Shown here: in pieces, positions 58,142-64,000 of the stretch
Layout of the letters: the number at the start of each line of letters is the position of its first letter
How positions within the stretch are numbered: position 1 is the first letter of the stretch
NCBI RefSeq assembly: GCF_041431135.1
Contig: NZ_CP107799.1
Location: 248,001-312,000 of the forward strand
Length of the DNA: 64,000 nucleotides
From: Streptomyces sp. NBC_00554
GTDB lineage: Bacteria > Actinomycetota > Actinomycetes > Streptomycetales > Streptomycetaceae
Reading direction: 5' to 3'
Translations under genes and position numbers: made by a program
The notes under the pieces: generated by a model
Database searches by the model: none
Seen by the model: only the letters and a program-made list of their open reading frames with translations
Told to the model about the DNA's origin: nothing

Positions 58142-58549
58142 ATGGCCAAGTACCTGCTTCTCAAGCACTACCGCGGCGCCCCGGCTCCGGCCAACGACGT
58201 GCCCATGGACCAGTGGACGCCGGAGGAGATCTCGGCCCACATGCAGTACATGCAGGACTTCGCGGACCGGCTCGAGAAGACCGGCGAGTTCGTCGACGGT
58301 CAGGCGCTCGCCCCCGAGGGGACGTGGGTCCGGTACGACGGCGAGGGCCGCCCGCCGGTCACTGACGGCCCGTTCGCCGAGACGAAGGACCTCATCGCCG
58401 GCTGGATGGTGATCGACGTGGACAACTACGACCGCGCCGTCGAGCTGGCCGGGGAGCTGTCGGCCGCCCCCGGAGCGGGCGGGAAGCCGATCCATGAGTG
58501 GCTGGAGCTGCGCCCGTTCTACGGTGTGTCGCCCACCATCACGGAGTGA
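58142..58549 (+). CDS. YCII/DGPF-domain protein
   Basis: The 135-residue protein has the DGPF motif (TDGPFAETKDLIAGWMVIDV) of YCII-related proteins. DGPF proteins are the standard partners of ECF42 sigma factors, and such a sigma gene follows with a GTGA overlap. GAGGAGA lies before the ATG. The family's biochemical role is not settled. Confidence 0.93.
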   Translation: MAKYLLLKHYRGAPAPANDVPMDQWTPEEISAHMQYMQDFADRLEKTGEFVDGQALAPEGTWVRYDGEGRPPVTDGPFAETKDLIAGWMVIDVDNYDRAVELAGELSAAPGAGGKPIHEWLELRPFYGVSPTITE

Positions 58550-59703
58550 CCTCTCCAGTGAATGACCTCCTGCTCCGGAGCCTCACGCCGAGCGTTCTCG
58601 GCATCCTCGTCCGCCGCGGAGCCGACTTCGCGGCGGCCGAGGACGCCGTACAGGACGCCCTGGTCGAGGCGGTCCGCGTGTGGCCGGCCGACCCTCCGCG
58701 GGATGCGAAGGGCTGGCTGGTCACCGCCGCCTGGCGCAAGTTCCTCGACGCGACCCGGGCGGACACCGCCCGCCGCCGGCGTGAGGACCTCGTCGACGAG
58801 GAACCGGCGCCCGGTCCCGCGCCGACGGTGGACGACACGCTTCAGCTCTACTTCCTGTGCGCCAACCCTTCGCTGACGCCGTCGTCCGCGGTCGCGCTCA
58901 CGCTGCGCGCCGTCGGCGGGCTGACCACCCGCCAGATCGCCCAGGCCTACCTGGTACCCGAGGCGACCATGGCGCAGCGCATCAGCCGGGCCAAGCGCAC
59001 CGTCTCCGGTGTGCGGTTCGATCAGCCCGGCGACGTCGCCACCGTGCTGCGCGTCCTCTACCTGGTCTTCAACGAGGGCTACTCCGGCGACGTCGACCTC
59101 GCGGCCGAGGCCATCCGGCTCACCCGCCAGCTCGCGGCCGCGATCGACCACCCGGAGGTGGCGGGGCTGCTCGCCCTCATGCTGCTGCACCACGCCCGGC
59201 GCGCCGCCCGGACCGCGCCCGACGGCAGCCTGGTGCCGCTCGCCGAGCAGGACCGCGGCCGTTGGGACACGAAGTCGATTGCCGAGGGCGTCGAGATCCT
59301 GCAGGCGGCCCTCGCCCGTGACCGGCTTGGCGAGTTCCAGGCCCAGGCCGCCATCGCGGCACTCCACGCCGACGCGCTCACCGCCGAGGAGACCGACTGG
59401 GTACAGATCGTCGAGTGGTACGACGAGCTCGCGCGACTGACCGACAGCCCGGTCGTCCGGCTCAACCGCGCGGTCGCCGTCGGCGAGGCCGACGGACCGC
59501 GCGCCGGCCTGGCGGCGCTCGCGACTCTGGACGCCTCACTCCCCCGCCACACCGCGGTGGCGGCGTACCTCCACGAGCGCGACGGCGACCTGGAAACGGC
59601 GGCACGGCTGTACACCGAAGCGGCCCAAAAGGCACCCAACCTCGCCGAGCGCGACCACCTGACGCGCCAGGCGGCCCGGCTCAACGCCCGCGGGCGTCAC
59701 TGA
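58546..59703 (+). CDS. ECF42-type RNA polymerase sigma factor
   Basis: The 385-residue protein has short sigma regions 2 (AAAEDAVQDALVEAVRVWPADPP) and 4 (GLTTRQIAQAYLVPEATMAQRISRAKR), followed by a long helical TPR-like C-terminal extension (from about 190) with LYLVFNEGYSG and RLNRAVAVGEADGP. ECF42 factors have no anti-sigma factor and depend on this extension. The gene overlaps the DGPF gene; GTG 58558 is another possible start. It typically controls its own DGPF neighbours. Confidence 0.93.
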   Translation: MTSPVNDLLLRSLTPSVLGILVRRGADFAAAEDAVQDALVEAVRVWPADPPRDAKGWLVTAAWRKFLDATRADTARRRREDLVDEEPAPGPAPTVDDTLQLYFLCANPSLTPSSAVALTLRAVGGLTTRQIAQAYLVPEATMAQRISRAKRTVSGVRFDQPGDVATVLRVLYLVFNEGYSGDVDLAAEAIRLTRQLAAAIDHPEVAGLLALMLLHHARRAARTAPDGSLVPLAEQDRGRWDTKSIAEGVEILQAALARDRLGEFQAQAAIAALHADALTAEETDWVQIVEWYDELARLTDSPVVRLNRAVAVGEADGPRAGLAALATLDASLPRHTAVAAYLHERDGDLETAARLYTEAAQKAPNLAERDHLTRQAARLNARGRH

Positions 59704-60220
59704 CGTGTCGCGCTCGCGCACCGGGCGGAGCGGTGAAATCCGCAAGACTGCGGACATACGACAGACCGGGGCGACCGGAGAGTTGCCTCTCGCCCACGAC
59801 CGTGAACCCTGAGCGGGCCAGCACGGCCCGCGATGCCGCATTGTCGAGTGTGGTCCCGGCGCGCAGGCTGGTCAGCCCGTAGCTGTTGGCGGCAAGGTCG
59901 CACAGCTCCCGCACCGCCCAGGTGGCCAGCCCCCGGCCCGCGGCACGCTCTGCGATCCGATACCCGAGTTCAGCGCTGCCATCCGCTACGTCCACGAGAT
60001 TGATCCGCCCCAGTATCTCGCCTTCGGCTCCGACCAGAACGTGGAAGTAGCAGCCACCGGCCTCCTGCTCGGCGAGCCGGGCACGGTGTTGCTCATCGAA
60101 CCGAGCGAAGTAGTCGTCGCCCCGGTCAGAGATGGACCCGGCGAAGTAGGACCGGTTCTCCTGCTCGAAGGCGAGTAGCGCGGGGGCGTGGCCTGGACGG
60201 AGCAGCTGCATCTCGGGCAT
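59681..60220 (-). CDS. GNAT-family N-acetyltransferase (RimJ/RimL type)
   Basis: The 179-residue protein reads EMQLLRPGHAPALLAFE, ILGRINLVDVADGSAELGYRIAERAAGRGLATWAV (acetyl-CoA loop) and SLRAGTTLDNAASRAVLARSGFTVVGE, the RimJ/RimL pattern for N-terminal or small-molecule acetylation. ATG 60220 has no ribosome site, but a TATATT lies seven bases before it, so the mRNA is likely leaderless. Its end overlaps the convergent sigma gene by 23 bases. Confidence 0.9.
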   Translation of the reverse strand: MPEMQLLRPGHAPALLAFEQENRSYFAGSISDRGDDYFARFDEQHRARLAEQEAGGCYFHVLVGAEGEILGRINLVDVADGSAELGYRIAERAAGRGLATWAVRELCDLAANSYGLTSLRAGTTLDNAASRAVLARSGFTVVGERQLSGRPGLSYVRSLADFTAPPGARARHVSDARGR

Positions 60221-60425
60221 GAACAGGAATATAGGCAACCCAACGCCCGTCCGGTCCTCATTTTCTGGCAGCCCCTCACTCGGCCACACCGCAGCGTGAT
60301 CACTCCCGGAGACACCCCCGTGAGCGCCCTCCCCCAAATGTTCTCCGGGTGGGTGAACACGGCCGTCCGGCAAGTGACTTGGCGGCCTGTCCAGCGAGGG
60401 TGCCTCGACACGGTCGGGCCCCTGC

Positions 60426-60722
60426 TTACTCGGGCGGTTGGGTTGCTTTCCTGCCCGGCTCTGCGAGGGTGCCATCGACGACGAGCACCGTGTCCTTGCG
60501 GATCCGCATGCGGGGGGGCGGACAGCGAGCGGCGGCCCGAGATGGTCGACCCATGCGGTCAACCGCGGACTTCGTGATGCCGAACAGCAGGGTCAGCTGA
60601 CCTAGCGTCAAGTTCGTGGGCCAGTACGTGGTCACCAGCAGCAGACGGTTCTCGCGGGGGTCGCCAATCACGAATCGACATGGTGGGCAGCGACGCGAGC
60701 CGCTGCACCCATGAAGACTCAT
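60426..60722 (-). pseudogene. IS5-type transposase fragment
   Basis: The frame carries RENRLLLVTTYWPTNLTLGQL, LLFGITKSAVDRM and RIRKDTVLVVDGTL, the N-terminal helix-turn-helix and first catalytic-Asp strand region of IS5-family transposases common in Streptomyces. It stops at 60426 after a frame break, and the rest of the transposase is absent. The 205 bases between it and the GNAT gene hold nothing I can name. Confidence 0.78.
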
Positions 60723-60880
60723 GCCCTTTCAATGTACGGAGTCAATACGGAGTGCACAACGACAACATGTCCATCTGGCCTGAGAGTTGAGGCGAGCGCG
60801 TGCTCCGAGCGGTGCTCGCGCACACCTTGCTCACCGTCGTACGCGCCGATGAACACCCTCCCTGCCCTCCGGAGACCCTG

Positions 60881-61492
60881 TCAGGTGGCCTTGACGGCGA
60901 GGCAGATTCCTATGGTGATGAACCAGAGGTTGGTGCTGACGAGGAAGGCTCTCTCGAACAGGCCAAAGATCGTCCGCAGGCGCGGGAGCAGGGTCACGAC
61001 CAGGAGCACGAGCGACACCAGAGCGATCCATTGGAGCGTGGACAGCAGCCCGTCCGCGGACTGCCAGGGCGACACTGATGTCAGCCGGGGCGTCATCCCG
61101 GAAATGGCCGCGTAGGTGAACGCAAAGGCGGCGATGGCGAAAAGGTAGTGCAGGCGACCGGTGGGGGTGAGCTTCTCGCCCTCAAGGTCAGTACGGAAGA
61201 TGGCCATGCCCAGACGCATGGCCGGCACCAGGTAGAGGAAGACGAGCTGGCTCACTGCCAGTGGCGGGGCGCCCGGGTCGAGAGTGAGCCCGATCGCCAG
61301 GAACAAGACACCCAGCGAGGACACCAACAGCCCGACGCGGAACAACCAGCCGTACTGGCCCACGGCATAGTCACTGACGGCGTGCCGGATGGGGTGATAG
61401 CCCGTCGGCAGCACATGCAGAGCGACGAAGATGCCCACATATCCGATGAGCCCGATCAGGCCGAGGATCGCGAAGAAGAGTGCGACAGACAT
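60881..61492 (-). CDS. DUF998 membrane protein
   Basis: The 203-residue protein has six membrane helices and the DUF998 feature HPIRHAVSDYAVGQYGW after the first helix. The family is widespread in actinomycetes with unknown function. No clear ribosome site precedes the ATG. It stands alone between two transposase fragments. The 255 bases upstream (61493-61747) show no gene. Confidence 0.88.
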   Translation of the reverse strand: MSVALFFAILGLIGLIGYVGIFVALHVLPTGYHPIRHAVSDYAVGQYGWLFRVGLLVSSLGVLFLAIGLTLDPGAPPLAVSQLVFLYLVPAMRLGMAIFRTDLEGEKLTPTGRLHYLFAIAAFAFTYAAISGMTPRLTSVSPWQSADGLLSTLQWIALVSLVLLVVTLLPRLRTIFGLFERAFLVSTNLWFITIGICLAVKAT

Positions 61493-61747
61493 GATTCGGC
61501 CACCTTTTCACGCCATGTTGTGGCCTTCACCGAGCGGCGCGCCGCCATTGCCCCACCTGCCCGCCCTCGTGGGAGTCGCATTGCCGTCACGGCCCAACTG
61601 GGCGCACACCTTGCAATCGTTGTGTCCGGATCAAAGAACAAACTCAGCGTGGAAAGCGTCGGATTCCACGGCAGGTGTCTGCGGATTCTGACAACACCTC
61701 AGGGCTCGCAGTGGGAGCATCGACGGGCACGGCCCGGTGAGGGGGCG

Positions 61748-62046
61748 ATGGTGCCACCGAAGTCCACGGTCGATCTGTACGCGGCGATACGCCGTGTTGC
61801 CCGGGCGGGTTGTCCCATCGGGCGTCGTTGCGCGGGCACGGGGTGGCTTTCCGCGCGGGTGGGACCGCGATGGATGCGGTGTGGCCGGCACCGAGGAAGA
61901 AGCCTGAGCCACGCCGGACACGGATGGATCCGTTCAAGCCACTGATCGGCCCGATGCCACGGGCGGACCTGGATGCGCAGAGCAAGCAACACCACACCGT
62001 CGAGCGGAACTTCGACCGGCCGACGGCCGAGGGTGCGGTCAAGTTG
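61748..62046 (+). pseudogene. IS21 IstA transposase N-terminal fragment
   Basis: From ATG 61748 the frame reads KSTVDLYAAIRRVARAG; after a shift near 61810 it continues as SHRASLRGHGVAFRAGG, then VWPAPRKKPEPRRTRMDPFKPLI and RADLDAQSKQHHTVERNFDRP. This is the helix-turn-helix and following segment of IstA. The catalytic core and IstB are absent. The RidA gene starts 31 bases later, so the insertion may lie in its upstream region. Confidence 0.78.
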
Positions 62047-62077
62047 AGCAGATACCTACCGGACAGGAGCCCACTCA

Positions 62078-62458
62078 ATGCCCCGAAAGGTCATCTCCAC
62101 CCCCGAAGCGCCGGAGTACCCCAGCTACAGCCAGGCGGTCAAAGTCGGCAACACGATCTACGTTGCCGGAACAGTCGGTGTCGACGTGGCAACCGGTGAA
62201 CTCGCAGGGCCCACGATCCAGGAGCAGACCCGCCAGTCATTGCTCAACTGCCAGGCAATCCTGCGCGCCGGGGGCGCCGAGTTGGGCGACGCCGTCATGA
62301 TCCACACCCTGCTCATGCGACCCGAAGACGCCGACGGCGTCATCGAGGTCTTCGACGAGTTCTTCCCCGACGTGCGGCCACCCCGCTGCGTGAGCAAGCT
62401 GGGTGTCGACCGGCCGGGGATCCTGGTGTCCATCGCCCTTGTAGCCGTCACGGACTGA
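62078..62458 (+). CDS. RidA-family protein (Rid/YER057c/UK114)
   Basis: The 126-residue protein has the Rid fold: APEYPSYSQAVKVGNTIYVAG, then EQTRQSLLNCQAILRAGGA and FDEFFPDVRPPRCV. RidA members deaminate reactive enamines; the Arg in the PPRCV strand fits the active-site Arg. It lies right behind an IS21 fragment, so its native promoter may have been replaced. Confidence 0.92.
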   Translation: MPRKVISTPEAPEYPSYSQAVKVGNTIYVAGTVGVDVATGELAGPTIQEQTRQSLLNCQAILRAGGAELGDAVMIHTLLMRPEDADGVIEVFDEFFPDVRPPRCVSKLGVDRPGILVSIALVAVTD

Positions 62459-62508
62459 GCTTGTTCTTCGTCAACGACGGCAGAAGCCTTGTTGCTGCGT
62501 GGCGATGT

Positions 62509-62787
62509 TCAGTGATGTTCGTCCAGGTACGCGTCGTACTCGGCGTAGTGGATGACCGCCTGACATCTCTCTGAGGCGTTGGGCCGGGCGCCGTCCCGCC
62601 AGGACGACCAGACTTCGAGGACGTCCTGCGCCAGCACGACTTCGAGTAGATAGGGAAGGTTGGGCCGCGGCGCGTCGCCTGCTGCGACGGCCGCGTCCAA
62701 GGCGGCCGTCCAGGGCTTGGCTGCGTAGATCACCGCTTCGGCAGGCTGTTCGTCGAGGGACTGCAGCAGGTCCAGGAGAGTGGGCAC
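62509..62787 (-). CDS. Small acidic protein of unknown function (92 residues)
   Basis: The protein reads LLDLLQSLDEQPAEAVIYA at its start, then LPYLLEVVLAQDVLEVWSSW and VIHYAEYDAYLDEH. It is acidic, soluble and without Cys. Small proteins of this kind occur in immunity-like gene groups in Streptomyces, and a SUKH protein lies 400 bases away, but I cannot assign a family with confidence. Confidence 0.6.
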   Translation of the reverse strand: MPTLLDLLQSLDEQPAEAVIYAAKPWTAALDAAVAAGDAPRPNLPYLLEVVLAQDVLEVWSSWRDGARPNASERCQAVIHYAEYDAYLDEHH

Positions 62788-62929
62788 GGTGAGACAGTAC
62801 GTCGCTCACCTCGAACGACGTCTCGGACTGATTCGCTCAACTGAGGATTCGCCGGACATGGGGGGGCCTTCGTCTGACCATGTGCTCCAACCAAGGTGCA
62901 CGTGACGAGGATGAAGGTCGTGAAGGGAT

Positions 62930-63131
62930 CTGCACACCGAGCTTGAGGACCTCGGCTACCGCAGCAGCTACCAGACGATCAGCGACCAGGGCCTCACCAG
63001 CTGCTGGAACTCCGGTCCGGTGGAAGGCCGGGTCAACCACATCAAGATGCTCAAGCGCCAGATGTTCGGACGGCCAAACTCCCCCTCCTTCGGAAGCGAG
63101 TCCTGCTCACGGCAGTTCAGGGTGGCCACCG
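62930..63131 (+). pseudogene. ISL3-type transposase C-terminal fragment
   Basis: The frame reads LHTELEDLGYRSSYQTISD, then SGPVEGRVNHIKMLKRQMFGR, the end of an ISL3-family transposase; after a one-base loss the neighbouring frame supplies KLPLLRKRVLLTAVQ. The join between the first and second segments skips most of the family's middle, so both an internal deletion and a frameshift are present. Confidence 0.8.
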
Positions 63132-63167
63132 CCATCCGGCATGACCCAACATTGATAGAACGGCCTC

Positions 63168-63569
63168 ATGAGCTCGAACAACGATGAGATCACGCAGGCT
63201 GAGCGTCACTTCGGAGTCCGTTTTCCGCAGGACTACCGGCATTTCCTGGCCACGCAGGGAAGCATGAGCCGGTTTGTTCCCCCCGCAGATGACTTCCTGG
63301 TGATCAACGACGTTGCGGTGCTTGTCGATGTCAACGAGGCCGGAGAATTCCAACAACGCTTCCCCGCGAGCCTCGTCATCGGCGGGGACGGAAGCCGCGA
63401 AATGCTCACCTACGACTTCCGGCAGGACCCTCCGCCTCTGGTCCTGATCGACGTATCCGCTCAGGACTGGTCCTCCGCCATCCACCAGGCGGCTTCGCTG
63501 TCTGCCCTGCTTGAACAGTTCCCCGAAAGTGGATGGCAGTGGGACGACTCCGAACCCTCGTCCCCTTGA
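63168..63569 (+). CDS. SMI1/KNR4 (SUKH) family protein
   Basis: The 133-residue protein has the SUKH features: ITQAERHFGVRFPQDYRHFLATQG, then DFLVINDV and a C-terminal ALLEQFPESGWQWDD. SUKH proteins often neutralise polymorphic toxins such as nucleases. No toxin gene is visible in this window, so it may be an orphan immunity gene in an IS-rich patch. No strong ribosome site is seen before the ATG. Confidence 0.85.
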   Translation: MSSNNDEITQAERHFGVRFPQDYRHFLATQGSMSRFVPPADDFLVINDVAVLVDVNEAGEFQQRFPASLVIGGDGSREMLTYDFRQDPPPLVLIDVSAQDWSSAIHQAASLSALLEQFPESGWQWDDSEPSSP

Positions 63570-64000
63570 CCGGCGTCCTCACGAAAGGTGTGCCTGATCC
63601 CGCTTCCCGCCGACACAATCAGCGCCGTGACTCACATCGTGGCGCGCGCTGCCAATGCCCACCGAGCCCAGGGGTGGCCAAGTCGGTATGGAAGCCGACC
63701 AGACGCGTGCGCGTACTTACCGGCGTCCATCCACGAAGCCCCTGCGCCCAGAACAAGCCGCCCTCCGGGGCCACTTCACGACGCCTGATCTTCGCGGATC
63801 GTCCCCAAACCGGGGCCAGTTGGAGTCGTCTCGGGTGGGGCCAAATAGCGGCTCTGGCACAGATCTTGGGGAGCGGTTGCGGAGGGTTATCACGGTGTTC
63901 GATTGCGAGGGGGCACTCTCGTGTGAGACCGCGTACGCCTGGCCGCCGGGCTGCCGATAGTGACGCTCCATCAGGTCTGTTACTGCATCCGCGCTTGTAG
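63570..64000. other. Region to the window edge without a supported gene
   Basis: This 431-base stretch has several short open frames on both strands but none with a recognisable family, ribosome site or consistent codon use. A minus frame from 63971 (84 residues, basic, Arg/Pro-rich) could be the edge of an element continuing past the window. Confidence 0.5.

Overview
The window is GC-rich actinomycete DNA, most likely from Streptomyces or a close relative. Pointers are the G/C-biased third codon positions (with many spurious antisense reading frames), strong GGAGG-type ribosome sites, frequent GTG starts and ATGA stop/start overlaps, a Tat-exported glycosidase, an ECF42/DGPF pair and many TetR/GntR regulators. 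I saw no rRNA, tRNA or CRISPR array. The left edge cuts into an alcohol dehydrogenase gene.

From about 2.4 to 42 kb lies a large catabolic island built mainly from CoA-ester chemistry. It holds two acyl-CoA ligases, three acyl-CoA dehydrogenases (one a double-length fusion), two crotonases, thiolases (one with a frameshift at the active-site Cys), a DUF35/SCP2-thiolase pair of the retro-aldolase type, an aldehyde dehydrogenase, two family III CoA-transferases and an SDR. Redox steps are supplied by a Rieske oxygenase with its ferredoxin, a flavin hydroxylase and two KstD-like FAD dehydrogenases. It also has E1 alpha/beta of a 2-oxoacid dehydrogenase with a free-standing lipoyl domain, and a broken MFS carrier. 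This set resembles degradation of a polycyclic or terpenoid/steroid-like carboxylate down to CoA thioesters; the substrate is not shown by the sequence. Two paralogous FadR-type GntR regulators and two TetR regulators sit inside. A short AT-rich motif (core AGTTA plus AAT/GAT, often inside an inverted repeat) recurs almost only in front of these operons and probably defines one regulon. A kinase/SDR/acyl-CoA dehydrogenase block (20.5-23.7 kb) looks like the 4-hydroxyacyl-CoA module known from levulinate catabolism and from mammalian ACAD10/11.

From 42 to 54.5 kb are regulator-plus-target pairs: two tandem membrane proteins with TetR genes on either side; a TetR gene overlapping a small integral-membrane protein that resembles Pyr4-type terpene cyclases; a single polypeptide joining an ECF sigma factor, a zinc anti-sigma-like motif, a transmembrane helix and an outer GH99-like glycosidase domain, followed by a Tat-exported GH71/GH99-like enzyme; and an AttH/CrtC-like lipocalin protein with a TetR gene. 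The sigma-glycosidase fusion with its neighbour is the most striking signalling system here.

From 54.5 kb to the end the DNA is patchier. It holds a DUF4037 protein, a P450, the DGPF/ECF42 pair, a GNAT acetyltransferase, a DUF998 membrane protein, a RidA protein and a SUKH (SMI1/KNR4) immunity-like protein, mixed with fragments of three different insertion-sequence transposases and of other decayed genes.
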